Assembly: GCA_037444685.1 (NCBI GenBank)
Contig: JBBILX010000001.1
Coordinates: 434,001-498,000, forward strand
Direction: 5' to 3'
From: UBA964 sp037444685
GTDB lineage: Bacteria; Pseudomonadota; Gammaproteobacteria; Steroidobacterales; Steroidobacteraceae
Length of the DNA: 64,000 nt
Shown: positions 8,177 through 17,229 of the stretch, in pieces
Numbering within the stretch: position 1 is the stretch's first letter
Layout: each line of letters opens with the position of its first letter
Notes under the pieces: model-generated
Databases searched by the model: none
What the model was told of the DNA's origin: nothing
Seen by the model: the letters and a program-made list of their open reading frames with translations, nothing else
Position numbers and translations under genes: made by a program

Positions 8177-8926
8177 ATGAAGCGCATCCTCGTTTCGATC
8201 AAGCGCGTCGTCGACTACAACGTGCGGGTACGCGTCAAGCCAGACGGCAGCGGCGTCGTCACCGACGGCGTCAAGATGAGCATCAACCCGTTCGATGAGA
8301 TCGCGGTCGAGGAGGCACTGCGCATCCGGGAGCGCGGACTGGCCGAAGAGGTGGTGGTCGCGACCATCGGGCCGGCTGACTGTCAGCAACAGCTGCGCAC
8401 GGCGTTGGCGATGGGCGCCGACCGCGCGTTGCACGTGCAGACCGAGGCCGCCATAGAGCCCCTGACCGCCGCCAAGGTGCTGCTCAAGCTCGTCGAGCGC
8501 GAGCAACCGCTGCTCGCGATCCTCGGCAAGCAGGCCATCGATGATGACAGCAGTCAGACCGGGCAGATGCTCGCCGCGCTCTGGAATCGACCGCAAGCCA
8601 CGTTTGCCTCGAAGGTCGAGATCGATGGCGACATGGCGCGCGTCACGCGCGAGGTCGACGCCGGCCTCGAGACGCTCGAGGTCGACCTGCCCGCCGTGAT
8701 CACGACCGACCTCAGGCTGAACGAGCCACGCTACGTCAAACTGCCCGACATCATGAAAGCGAAGAAGAAACCGCTGGAAACGCTCGATCTCGGTGCACTC
8801 GGCGTCGCGGCAGTCGAGCGCATCCGCCTGCTGCGTTTCGAGCCGCCAGCTCAGCGCACGAAGGGGACGATGGTCAAGGACGTCAATGAACTGGTCGACG
8901 CGCTGCGCAAGCGCGGTCTCGTCTGA
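8177..8926 (+). CDS. etfB: Electron transfer flavoprotein beta subunit
   Basis: A 249-residue protein with the full EtfB pattern: an N-terminal KRILVSIKRVVDYNVRVRV, then INPFDEIAVEEALR, ALAMGADRAL, and the recognition-loop region around GKQAIDDDSSQTGQMLA. It forms the AMP-containing half of the soluble EtfAB dimer that carries electrons from acyl-CoA and other dehydrogenases to ETF:quinone oxidoreductase. Length and start match family norms. EtfA follows after 20 bases. No ETF:quinone oxidoreductase gene is in the window. The pair appears to have its own promoter. Confidence 0.95.
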   Translation: MKRILVSIKRVVDYNVRVRVKPDGSGVVTDGVKMSINPFDEIAVEEALRIRERGLAEEVVVATIGPADCQQQLRTALAMGADRALHVQTEAAIEPLTAAKVLLKLVEREQPLLAILGKQAIDDDSSQTGQMLAALWNRPQATFASKVEIDGDMARVTREVDAGLETLEVDLPAVITTDLRLNEPRYVKLPDIMKAKKKPLETLDLGALGVAAVERIRLLRFEPPAQRTKGTMVKDVNELVDALRKRGLV

Positions 8927-8946
8927 AGGATCCGGGAACTTCGCTC

Positions 8947-9900
8947 ATGCCGAACAAGATTCTGTTGATCGCCGAACACGATGGCGCCCGCCTCAACCTG
9001 GCCACGGCCAAGTGCGTGACCTGTGCGCGCTCGATCCCCGAAGCGGAAATCACCATCGCCGTGTTCGCCGCCGACGGCGCCGCAGTGGCGGCCGAGGCCG
9101 CCGCTCTCTCCGGCGTGGCGCAGGTCCTGCGCATCGATCATCCGGCGCACGCGCAGCCGCTTGCGGCGACGATCGCGCCGCAGGCGGCGAAGCTCGCCGT
9201 GGACTATGGATACGTGCTCGGCCCGTCGACCACCTTCGGCAAGGATCTGATGCCGAGGATCGCCGCGCTGCTCGATGCGCCGCAATTGTCCGACGTGATG
9301 GCCGTCGAGAGCGCCACGCGATTCCGCCGCCCGATGTACGCCGGCAACGCGATCGTCACGGCCGAGGTGCCGACCGGAGCGCGGCTCGTCGCGACGGTGC
9401 GTACGGCTTCGTTTGAGGCCGCCGGTACCGGCGGCAGCGCAGTGATCTCGACCGTATCGGTCGACGCCGATCTGCCGTCGCATACCCGCTTCGTGTCGCT
9501 GTCAGCCGCCAAGAGCGATCGCCCCGATCTGCAGACGGCAGCGCGGGTGATCTCCGGCGGCCGTGCCCTCGGCAGCGCCGAGAACTTCCAGATGCTCTAC
9601 CGGCTCGCGGACCGCCTCGGCGCCGCAGTCGGCGCCTCGCGCGCGGCCGTCGATGCGGGCTACGCCGCCAACGACATGCAGGTCGGACAGACCGGAAAGA
9701 TCATTGCTCCCGAACTCTATATGGCCTTCGGCATCTCGGGCGCCATCCAGCATCTGACCGGTATCAAGGACGCGCGCACGATCGTCGCCGTCAACAAGGA
9801 TCCCGAGGCGCCGATCTTCGAAGTCGCGGACATCGGCCTGGTCGGCGATCTCTTTCAGGTCGTACCCGAACTCGAGAAGCTGCTCAGCCAGAGCCAGTAG
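8947..9900 (+). CDS. etfA: Electron transfer flavoprotein alpha subunit
   Basis: A 317-residue protein with the EtfA N-terminal domain (1-190) and the conserved C-terminal FAD-binding domain: GQTGKIIAPELYMAFGISGA, then IQHLTGI and AVNKDPEAPIFEVADIGLVGD. It carries the redox-active FAD of the EtfAB dimer. It lies 20 bases after etfB. The sequence between them has AAGGA about 13 bases before the ATG, a rather distant ribosome site. These could be the cell's housekeeping ETF genes or ones dedicated to the neighbouring flavin dehydrogenase; the sequence alone does not decide. Confidence 0.95.
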   Translation: MPNKILLIAEHDGARLNLATAKCVTCARSIPEAEITIAVFAADGAAVAAEAAALSGVAQVLRIDHPAHAQPLAATIAPQAAKLAVDYGYVLGPSTTFGKDLMPRIAALLDAPQLSDVMAVESATRFRRPMYAGNAIVTAEVPTGARLVATVRTASFEAAGTGGSAVISTVSVDADLPSHTRFVSLSAAKSDRPDLQTAARVISGGRALGSAENFQMLYRLADRLGAAVGASRAAVDAGYAANDMQVGQTGKIIAPELYMAFGISGAIQHLTGIKDARTIVAVNKDPEAPIFEVADIGLVGDLFQVVPELEKLLSQSQ

Positions 9901-9936
9901 TGCGGGAATGGGCCGCGACGACGGGGCCCTGACGGG

Positions 9937-11151
9937 GTGAAGGCGCGTCCGCGCTGGGGCCTGATCGGACTGCTGGGCTGCATCAGCGGCCTGTCGGCGT
10001 TCGGGATGGCGAGCGTGGTGCCGGCCCTGCCGGTGCTGGGCAAGGCGCTGTCGGCCGACGCGGCGACGGTCCAGTTCCTGGTCTCGGCATACCTGCTGGG
10101 GCTCGGCTTGTTGCAACCGGTGCAGGGCCTGCTCTGCGACCGATTCGGCCGTCGCCCGGTGCTGCTCGCCGGATTCTCACTGTTCGCGCTCGCGAGCGTC
10201 GCCGCCGTCGTCGCCAACGGCCTCGCGACGCTGGCCATCGCGCGCTTCGGGCAAGCGATGGGCGTCAGCGTCGCCACCGTCGTGACGCGGGCGATCGTCC
10301 GCGACACCCACAGTCCCGAGGAAGGGGCCGTCGCCCTGTCGTTCATCACCGCAGTGATGGGCATCGCCCCGATCGTGGCGCCGATCGCCGGTGGTCTGGT
10401 CACGGCCGAATGGGGCTGGCGCGCGGTGTTCTGGCTGCACACGGCGATCGCGCTCGCCCTGCTGACGTGGATGGCGCTGGCGCTGCGCGAATCACGACCG
10501 GTCGCGACGCAGGCCATGACACTGCGACAGCTGCTGGCGGGCTTCGCGACGCTGCTGCGCGATCGCGTGTTCGTCGCCTTCACGCTCGCCTACTCGTTCA
10601 TCAGTGCCGGTTCGTTCGCATTCATCACCGTCGGCGCTGCGCTGTTCGAACGCCTGTTCGAAATGCGCGCCGCCGCCTTCGGTTCACTCTGGGCGGGACT
10701 CGCCCTCGCCTACCTCGTCGGCGCTGCGGCTGCCGGCGCCCTCTCACGCCGTTTCGGCAGCCGGCTGATCATAGAGCGTGGACTGTGGCTCAATGTCGCG
10801 GCCGCAGTGTGCTTCCTCTTCGCGGCGCTGCAGTCCACCCCGATGCTCCCCGCCTTCATGCTGGCCCTGATGCTGCAGATGGCCGCCAACGGCCTCGTCT
10901 CGCCGTCGTGCCTCGCAGGGTGCGTCAGCGAGCGTCCCGATCTCGCGGGGGTCGCTTCGGGTCTCTCCAGCGCGGTCGCGATGTTGCTCGCGATGCTTTG
11001 CGCAGCGGCGTCGGGCGTAGTCTTCGACGGCACGGCACATCCCGTCGCGATTCTGATCCTGCTCTGCGCAGGCGCGGCCAGCCTCAGCGTCCGCCCGGCG
11101 CTTGTCTGGCTTGCCGCGCGTGAAAGACCTCTGGGAGGGCAAACTCCATGA
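9937..11151 (+). CDS. Bcr/CflA-type drug resistance MFS exporter
   Basis: A 404-residue protein with about twelve membrane segments. The loop after helix 2 reads DRFGRRPVLL, the MFS motif A of drug:proton antiporters. Motif C of the antiporters appears as MGIAPIVAPIAGG in helix 5. This fits the Bcr/CflA family, which exports bicyclomycin-, sulphonamide- or chloramphenicol-like molecules. The start used is a GTG with no strong ribosome site, so an internal start is possible. Its stop overlaps the tandem hydrolase ATG as ATGA. It may export a product or toxic intermediate of the pathway. Confidence 0.75.
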   Translation: MKARPRWGLIGLLGCISGLSAFGMASVVPALPVLGKALSADAATVQFLVSAYLLGLGLLQPVQGLLCDRFGRRPVLLAGFSLFALASVAAVVANGLATLAIARFGQAMGVSVATVVTRAIVRDTHSPEEGAVALSFITAVMGIAPIVAPIAGGLVTAEWGWRAVFWLHTAIALALLTWMALALRESRPVATQAMTLRQLLAGFATLLRDRVFVAFTLAYSFISAGSFAFITVGAALFERLFEMRAAAFGSLWAGLALAYLVGAAAAGALSRRFGSRLIIERGLWLNVAAAVCFLFAALQSTPMLPAFMLALMLQMAANGLVSPSCLAGCVSERPDLAGVASGLSSAVAMLLAMLCAAASGVVFDGTAHPVAILILLCAGAASLSVRPALVWLAARERPLGGQTP

Positions 11152-12842
11152 CGAACTCGGTTCCCGTTCGGGGTGGCTTCGCGAACCTCGGCCACGGACA
11201 GGTGCACTTCCGCTATGCGGGCCATGGCCCACCAGTGGTGCTGCTGCACGATTCGCCTCGCTCGTCGGCGATGCATCGCCCGATGCTGCAGGCGCTGGCT
11301 GGCGAGTTCACCGCCATCGCCGTGGACACACCGGGGTACGGTTTGTCGGCGCCGCTGCCATCGACACCGCGTCCCGAGATCGAAGACTTCGCGCGCGCCC
11401 TCGCCGAGACGCTGACCGCGCTCGGCATCGTGCGCTGCCCCGTGTACGGATTCCACACCAGCTCGAAGATCAACCTGCAGTTCGCGATCGATCATCCGGA
11501 TCGTGTCTCGCTCGCGATCCTCGATGGCCTGAATCTGCCGCCAGGAGGCCCCTCGGAGGAATTCATCACGCGGTACATGAAGCCGTTCCAACTGTCCACA
11601 GACGGCAGCCATCTCGCCGTCGCCTGGGCCAAGGCACGCGACCTGTTCCGCTTCTTCCCGTGGTTCGACACGAACCCGCAGGCGCGACTGCCCATTGATT
11701 TCCCCGATGAGAAGTTCCTGCACGGCTATGTGCTCGATATGCTGATGTCAGGCGAGCACTATTCCTCAGCCTATGCGGCGGCGATGCGCTATCTCGCGCT
11801 GCCACGCGTGCGCAAGGTGGCCGCGCGAACGGTCTTCCTGTGCCGCCAGAACGATCCGCTCTACGTCTACCTCGACGCCCTGCCGCCGGATCTGCCGGCG
11901 CACTGCTCGATCGAACGGCTCGGTCCGGACACTGACGCCTGGCGCGCTCGCATCATAGAACTGCTGCGCTCGGCCGCCGGCGCGGCGCACGACCTGCGCC
12001 TTCCAGACCCGCTCGCCCGCGCCGGCGAGCGCGAGACGCGTGGCTACGTCACGACACCTCTGGGGCAACTGCACCTGCGTCGCTACGGACCACGAGACAC
12101 GACGGCGCGGCCCTGCCTGCTGCTGCCCGAACAGCCGGGCTCGACTGCACTGACACGCTCCCTGGCCGCCGCGCTCGCTGCCGACCGCCCGGTGTACGCG
12201 GTGGATTTGCCCGGCATCGGTGAGTCCGATCCACTTGCCGCACCGGACGCCGATGGCTTCGTCGAGGTGCTGCTGGCTGCTCTCGACGCGCTGGGCCTCG
12301 CGAGCGTGGACGTGATCGCCCAGTTCACGGCGGGGCCGCTGGCGCTGCGGCTGGCGCTGCGAGCCTCGAACCGCGTGCATGCTCTGGCGCTTGACGGACT
12401 GCCGCCTGCGGGCGCAGCCGAAAGGCGCATGCTCTGGAAAAAGTATTGTCCATCGATCGCGCCGCGCTGGGACGGTGCGCACCTGCTCGCCCTGTGGCAC
12501 CGCCTGCGCGATCAGGAACTCAGCTGGCCATGGTTCGAGCGCGCGGCCCGCGGCATCCGCCGTCGCCCCGCCGACCTTGGTGCCGAGCGTCTGCACGAGG
12601 CCACCACCGATCTCGCCAAGCAGCCGGAGCACTATGGCGATGCTGCGCTGGCGGCGCTCGAGGTCGACGTTAAGGCGGCCATGCAGGCCCTGCCGCACTC
12701 TGTCCTGCTGCTCGAGGACCCAGCCGACCCACGCGACGCCCAGCTGGCCAAGCTCGCACGGGTTTCGCGCAGCTGTCGACTCTTGCAGCGCCCGGCGGGC
12801 GCCGAGGAACAGGCCGCAGCGGTCCGGGCTTTCTTCGGTTAG
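11148..12842 (+). CDS. Tandem fusion of two alpha/beta-hydrolase domains lacking the nucleophile Ser
   Basis: A 564-residue protein made of two alpha/beta-hydrolase folds, about residues 10-275 and 290-560. Domain 1 has the oxyanion-region VVLLHDSPRSS and the strand TPGYGLSAP. Domain 2 has LLLPEQPGS and DLPGIGESDP. At the elbow where G-x-S-x-G is expected, domain 1 has G101-F-H-T-S105 (His at the nucleophile position) and domain 2 has A391-Q-F-T-A395 (Phe). Neither domain carries the usual Ser, Cys or Asp. A GGGAGG ribosome site precedes the ATG, which overlaps the exporter stop. Either the chemistry is unusual or domain 2 is a non-catalytic partner. Confidence 0.75.
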   Translation: MTNSVPVRGGFANLGHGQVHFRYAGHGPPVVLLHDSPRSSAMHRPMLQALAGEFTAIAVDTPGYGLSAPLPSTPRPEIEDFARALAETLTALGIVRCPVYGFHTSSKINLQFAIDHPDRVSLAILDGLNLPPGGPSEEFITRYMKPFQLSTDGSHLAVAWAKARDLFRFFPWFDTNPQARLPIDFPDEKFLHGYVLDMLMSGEHYSSAYAAAMRYLALPRVRKVAARTVFLCRQNDPLYVYLDALPPDLPAHCSIERLGPDTDAWRARIIELLRSAAGAAHDLRLPDPLARAGERETRGYVTTPLGQLHLRRYGPRDTTARPCLLLPEQPGSTALTRSLAAALAADRPVYAVDLPGIGESDPLAAPDADGFVEVLLAALDALGLASVDVIAQFTAGPLALRLALRASNRVHALALDGLPPAGAAERRMLWKKYCPSIAPRWDGAHLLALWHRLRDQELSWPWFERAARGIRRRPADLGAERLHEATTDLAKQPEHYGDAALAALEVDVKAAMQALPHSVLLLEDPADPRDAQLAKLARVSRSCRLLQRPAGAEEQAAAVRAFFG

Positions 12843-12871
12843 TCGCGCGGCCGACGCGCGCGGCCCCTCTG

Positions 12872-13882
12872 CTATCCGACTGGCGCCACGCGCACCAGCG
12901 CCTTGCCGAAGTTCTGCCCACGCATCAGCCTGCAGAACGCCTCTGGCGCCGCTGCCAGGCCTTCAGTCACGTCCTCGCGGTAACGGAAGCTGCCTCGGCG
13001 AATCCAGCCCCCGACGACTTTCAGAAACTCGGGCAGCCGATGCAGGTGATCGTAGACGACGAGGCCCTTCATCGTGGCCCGCGCTCCGACCACGGGCCCG
13101 AGGAAGGGACCGGGCGGTGGACTGTCCATGCTGTACGCCTCGATCATCCCGCAGAGCACGATGCGCGCGCCGAGGGCGAGATTTCGCAGGACTGCCACCA
13201 GCGTCTCGCCAGCGACATTGTCGAAGTACACGTCGATGCCGTCCGGGCAGGCCTGCTTGAGCTGGGCGGCGAGGTCGCCGTCCCGATAGTTGACGCAGGC
13301 GTCGAAGCCGAGCTCGCGCACGGCGTAGTCGCATTTTTCAGCCGTTCCGGCGATCCCGACGACACGCGCGCCCATGTGACGGGCCACCTGGCCGGCCGTG
13401 CTGCCCACCGGTCCTGTGCACGCGGAGACGACGAAGGTCTGGCCAGGCCGTGGCTCGCCAAGGTAGACCGTGCCAGCGTAGCCAGTGAGCCCTGGCATAC
13501 CGAGCACACCGAGCGCAGTGGACAGTGGCGCGAGAGCGGGATCGAGCTTGCGGACGCCTTGCCCGTTCGACAACGCGTACTGCTGCCAGCCGTTGCGGAC
13601 GGCAACGAACTCTCCAGCACGGAAATCCGGATGCCGAGACTCGACCACCTGAGCCACGGTCTCGCCGACCATCACGTCGCCAGGCGCCAGCCGTTCGGCA
13701 TAGATCTGGCTGTTCTTCATGACGTTGCGATAGTACGGGTCGAGCGACAGCCAGAGGGTGCGTGACAGAAACTGCCCCTCCGCAGGTGCCACAACCGGGA
13801 CTTCATCCGTTCCGAAATCCTCGGGGACCGGCAGCCCGTGAGGGGTCCGGGCGAACAGGATCCGTCGATTGCGCAGGTTCAC
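12872..13882 (-). CDS. MDR-family NADP-dependent oxidoreductase
   Basis: A 336-residue zinc-free medium-chain reductase of the leukotriene-B4-dehydrogenase/CurA type. It opens with NLRNRRILFARTPHGLP, has the family stretch RNGWQQYA, a Rossmann region VVSACTGPVGSTAGQVARHM, and YFDNVAGE, where the NADP-dependent alkenal/one reductases carry the same residues. Such enzymes reduce the double bond of alpha,beta-unsaturated carbonyls. The GTG at 13882 was chosen because the family begins right there; 56 further open codons upstream lie inside the peroxiredoxin gene. It is the last gene of the long minus-strand operon, 7 bases after the peroxiredoxin stop. It is convergent with the tandem hydrolase. 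Confidence 0.8.
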   Translation of the reverse strand: MNLRNRRILFARTPHGLPVPEDFGTDEVPVVAPAEGQFLSRTLWLSLDPYYRNVMKNSQIYAERLAPGDVMVGETVAQVVESRHPDFRAGEFVAVRNGWQQYALSNGQGVRKLDPALAPLSTALGVLGMPGLTGYAGTVYLGEPRPGQTFVVSACTGPVGSTAGQVARHMGARVVGIAGTAEKCDYAVRELGFDACVNYRDGDLAAQLKQACPDGIDVYFDNVAGETLVAVLRNLALGARIVLCGMIEAYSMDSPPPGPFLGPVVGARATMKGLVVYDHLHRLPEFLKVVGGWIRRGSFRYREDVTEGLAAAPEAFCRLMRGQNFGKALVRVAPVG

Positions 13883-13889
13883 GCGCGGC

Positions 13890-14372
13890 TCAGAGCTGGC
13901 CGAGCACGTATTCCGCAGCCGAGACCTCGAACTTGCCCGGCGCCTCGACATTGACGTGCTTGGCGATGCCGTCCTCGACGATGATTGCGAACCTCTGTCC
14001 GCGATGCCCCATACCGAAGCCGCGCGCATCGAGTTCGAGCCCGAGCGCACGAGTATAATCGCCGTTGCCGTCGGCGAGCATGAGCACCTTGTCGCCGACG
14101 CCGGAAGCCTTGCCCCAGGCGTTCATCACGAAGGCGTCGTTGACGGCCATGCAGGCGATCGTGTCGACGCCCTTGGCACGCAACGCATCGGCATGCTGGA
14201 TGTAGCCCGGGAGGTGTTTGGCGTCGCAGGTCGGCGTGAAGGCGCCCGGCACCGAGAACAACACGATCTTGCGGCCCTTGAAGAGCTGCTCGGTCGAGAC
14301 TTCCTGCATGCCATCCTTGCCAATCGTCTTGAAGCTGCCCGCAGGCATCCTGTCGCCAGCCTTGATTGCCAT
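13890..14372 (-). CDS. Prx5/AhpE-like peroxiredoxin (redoxin domain)
   Basis: A 160-residue peroxiredoxin of the Prx5 type. The peroxidatic site is P-G-A-F-T-P-T-C-D, with Cys at about residue 49, followed by HLPGYI. The later stretch ACMAVNDAFVMNAWGK is diagnostic of this subgroup. It reduces hydrogen or organic peroxides using thioredoxin or glutaredoxin in the cytoplasm. It sits between the amidohydrolase (37 bases upstream) and the MDR reductase in the same direction. It may protect oxygen-sensitive or peroxide-producing steps of the pathway, such as a diiron oxygenase; that link is inferred. Confidence 0.9.
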   Translation of the reverse strand: MAIKAGDRMPAGSFKTIGKDGMQEVSTEQLFKGRKIVLFSVPGAFTPTCDAKHLPGYIQHADALRAKGVDTIACMAVNDAFVMNAWGKASGVGDKVLMLADGNGDYTRALGLELDARGFGMGHRGQRFAIIVEDGIAKHVNVEAPGKFEVSAAEYVLGQL

Positions 14373-14409
14373 GATCGTGGTCCTCCAGTCGATTACGGTG
14401 CGAAGGTGT

Positions 14410-15957
14410 TCAGCCCGAGTAAGGGCGGTGCAAGTAACGGCCAGAGGGCTTGCCGATCGCGCCCTTGGCGCCGTCGTAGATCAGTTTTCCGCGCAGGAAG
14501 GTGCTGTCGACGCTCGCGGACATCTCCTTGCCTTCGAAGACCGAGTAGCCCTGCTTGGACTCGGAGTGCTTCGCGCCCGCGACGAACGATTTGTTCGGAT
14601 CGACGAGCACGAGGTCCGCGTCGAAGCCCACGGCGATGTCGCCCTTCCCCGCGAGCCCGTAGCGCCGGGCCGCATTCCATGAGAGTAACTCGGCCATGCG
14701 ATTGTAGGACAGGCCGCGCGGCTTGCCCTCCGTGATCAGGGCCGGGAGCAGATACTCCGTGCCGCCAAAGCCGGACTTGGCCATGAAGATGTTCTTCTTG
14801 TCCCTACCAAGCTTCTTCTCGGTCTTGCAGCAGGCGTGGTCGGAGCACACCCAGTCGAGCTTGCCATCCAGCAGTGTCTCCCAGAGGAACTCGACGTCCT
14901 CGCGCGAGCGGATCGGCGGATTGACCTTGGCGAGGTTGCCGACCTTGGCGTCATAGTCGAGGCAGAGGTGCGCGATCGTCACCTCGCGACGGAAATTGAT
15001 GTGCGGAAAGGCCTTGGCCATCTTGAGCGCCGCCTCGACCGCCTTGCGCGAAGTCAGGTGCAGGAGGTTGATGTTGAGGCAATTCGTCTCATGGGCGAGG
15101 TAGGACGCGATCGTGACCGCGAGCCCTTCGGAATGTGGCGGCCGAGCGGCGCTGTAGGCGCGCAGGCCCGTCAGCGGCCTGCAGTCGATGCACTCGGGGT
15201 CGTGCGTCTCCCCCGTCAGGTAGGTGTCGAGGTCCGTGACCTTGGCTCCGCCCTCGACCATCCGCGTGTACGCATTGAGGATGTCGGCGATCTCGCAATG
15301 CAGCGACAGCGAGATGTAGTCCTTGAGCCTGGGGTTGCGCTGCATCGCGCGATGGACACCGCGCATCACGAATTCGAAGTGGGCGAGATCGTACTTCTCG
15401 TTCTCGCCGATCATCAGGAACTCCCGCTGTGAGCTCGAGGCGCCGTGCAGGCCGTAACCGCCGTAAAACATGAAGATCTTGAACGAGGTCACGCCGTACT
15501 TGCTGATCAGCATGTCGATCTCGCCGATATGGGTGCGATCGAGCGGGGCGAGGTGATAGGCATAGTCGACCCAGAACCGGTCCTTCGAGATCTCGAGCAC
15601 CTCGGGGTAGACCTCGGCGTACGGTCCACCCTTCTCCATGTAATACCCACCCGTGCGCATGTAGTTGAGGCTGGACGTCACCCCGCCCTGGGCGGCCGCG
15701 AGGCTCTCGCTGTAGGCGTCCTCGCGCAGCGGGGCGTAGATGCCGCAATGCATGTGCGGATCGACGAGACCGGGGAAGGCCAGACGGTTCCTGCCATCGA
15801 CAACCTCGGCCGCGTCCTGCGGCTTGAGACCCTTCGCCACCTTGGCGAACTTCCCGTCCTTGACGGCGATGTCCATCTTCTCTACCGACGTCTTGCGCGG
15901 CCGCACGACGCGGACGTTCTTGATCAGCAGATCGTACTTCGGGGTGGCTTGTGGCAT
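14410..15957 (-). CDS. Dihydropyrimidinase/dihydroorotase-like amidohydrolase
   Basis: A 515-residue member of the metal-dependent amidohydrolase superfamily. It has the N-terminal composite barrel (YDLLIKNVRVVRPR), the metal motif DPHMHCG (H-x-H) after AFPGLV, a later H in LHCEIADI, LLHLTS, and CSDHACC giving the catalytic Asp near the end. It differs from hydantoinases at the carbamylated-Lys segment, which I cannot place with certainty (SFKIFMFYGGYG is likely). It probably opens a cyclic amide or imide. The ATG at 15957 is favoured by an AGGTG about 7 bases upstream; a GTG at 15966 is the alternative. It starts 9 bases after the TRAP large-subunit stop. Confidence 0.8.
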   Translation of the reverse strand: MPQATPKYDLLIKNVRVVRPRKTSVEKMDIAVKDGKFAKVAKGLKPQDAAEVVDGRNRLAFPGLVDPHMHCGIYAPLREDAYSESLAAAQGGVTSSLNYMRTGGYYMEKGGPYAEVYPEVLEISKDRFWVDYAYHLAPLDRTHIGEIDMLISKYGVTSFKIFMFYGGYGLHGASSSQREFLMIGENEKYDLAHFEFVMRGVHRAMQRNPRLKDYISLSLHCEIADILNAYTRMVEGGAKVTDLDTYLTGETHDPECIDCRPLTGLRAYSAARPPHSEGLAVTIASYLAHETNCLNINLLHLTSRKAVEAALKMAKAFPHINFRREVTIAHLCLDYDAKVGNLAKVNPPIRSREDVEFLWETLLDGKLDWVCSDHACCKTEKKLGRDKKNIFMAKSGFGGTEYLLPALITEGKPRGLSYNRMAELLSWNAARRYGLAGKGDIAVGFDADLVLVDPNKSFVAGAKHSESKQGYSVFEGKEMSASVDSTFLRGKLIYDGAKGAIGKPSGRYLHRPYSG

Positions 15958-15966
15958 GGAAGGCAC

Positions 15967-17229
15967 CTATGGGGTCAGCAGGAACAGGGTCACCGGTGGC
16001 CAGGCCACGACGATCAGGAGTCCGAGCAGCATCAGTGCGATGAACGGGACCACGGCGCGGCAGATGAACCAGAAATTCTCGCGAAACGCGGTCATGGCGA
16101 CGATGATGTTGAGGCCGAGCGGCGGCGTCAGGTAACCGATCTCGAGGTTGACCGTCATCATTATGCCGAAGTGCACGGGGTTCATGCCCTGCGCCTCGGC
16201 TACCGGCTGCAGGATGGGCGCGAGGATCAGGATTGCGGAGCCGATGTCCATCAGGCAGCCGACCACGAGCAGCAACAGGTTGGTGGCGAGCAGGAACTCG
16301 GCCGGCGACTCGAGCCAGACGGACAGCAGCTCGACGATGCGGGATGGAACCTGCTCGAAGGTCAGGAACTTGTTGAGCGCCAGTGCCATCATCAACACCG
16401 GGAACAGTCCGCCGAGCAACCGCGTCGTCTCGCCGGTCACGCGCATGAGTCCGCGGGCGTCGAGCTTTCGATAGACCAGGAGTTCGACGATCAGCGCATA
16501 GACCACTGCGACGGCCGCAGACTCCGTGGCCGTGAACTGCCCGGAGTAGATGCCGCCGAGAATCAGCAGGGGCATCAGCATGGCCCAGATGCCGTCTCGC
16601 AGCGCAGCGCCGAGTTCGCGCAGGTCCCAGGATCCGGTGCGCAGTCGCCAGTTCCTCGCCACCGAGTAACCGGCAAACAGCCCGAGCATCAGGAGTCCCG
16701 GGCCCACCCCGGCCAGGAAAAGATCGGAGATCGACGTCCCAGTCATCACGCCATAGAGGATCAGCGGAATCGAAGGCGGGATGATGATTCCCAGGGTCGA
16801 ACCGGCGCAGATCAGCCCGATCGCAAAGGCCTTGCCATAACCGGCCTGCAGTAGCGCCGGGTACATGATCGACCCGACTGCGAGCAGCGTCACCGTGCTC
16901 GAGCCGACGATGGCGGCGAACAGTCCGCACGACAGGCAGGTCGCGATAGCCAGTCCGCCCGGAAATGGCCCGGCGATCGCACGCATGACGCGGATGAGCC
17001 TGCCGGCGATCGCTCCCTCGGCCATGATGGCGCCGGCAAGCAGATAGAGCGGAATTGGCAGCAGCACGTCCTGGTTCAGGGCATCCCAGCCGTCGATGAG
17101 GATGTTGTCGATGCGTCCGTCGCCCCAGACCAGATAGACGTAGGCGACCACGACGGCGAGCACGATCACGAGGTACTGGCGCAATGCCAGCAGCGCCAGC
17201 ACGATGGCCGCGAGCAGCAGGGCGCTCAC
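15967..17229 (-). CDS. dctM: TRAP transporter large membrane subunit DctM
   Basis: A 420-residue, highly hydrophobic protein with the DctM family pattern: IPLYLLAGAIMAEG, the central GLICAGSTLGIIIPPSIPLILYG, and LTPPLGLNIIVA near the end. It forms the transport channel of a sodium-driven tripartite (TRAP) importer for organic acids. The GTG at 17229 overlaps the DctQ stop as GTGA; further upstream codons fall inside dctQ. The usual periplasmic binding protein gene (dctP) is absent from the operon and from the whole window. The DUF1838 gene occupies the place where dctP often sits. Confidence 0.9.
   Translation of the reverse strand: MSALLLAAIVLALLALRQYLVIVLAVVVAYVYLVWGDGRIDNILIDGWDALNQDVLLPIPLYLLAGAIMAEGAIAGRLIRVMRAIAGPFPGGLAIATCLSCGLFAAIVGSSTVTLLAVGSIMYPALLQAGYGKAFAIGLICAGSTLGIIIPPSIPLILYGVMTGTSISDLFLAGVGPGLLMLGLFAGYSVARNWRLRTGSWDLRELGAALRDGIWAMLMPLLILGGIYSGQFTATESAAVAVVYALIVELLVYRKLDARGLMRVTGETTRLLGGLFPVLMMALALNKFLTFEQVPSRIVELLSVWLESPAEFLLATNLLLLVVGCLMDIGSAILILAPILQPVAEAQGMNPVHFGIMMTVNLEIGYLTPPLGLNIIVAMTAFRENFWFICRAVVPFIALMLLGLLIVVAWPPVTLFLLTP

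Noticed and set aside
12843..12871. GC-rich inverted repeats between the tandem hydrolase and MDR reductase stops
   Set aside because: A bidirectional terminator is plausible, but the stem is ambiguous and there is no T run.
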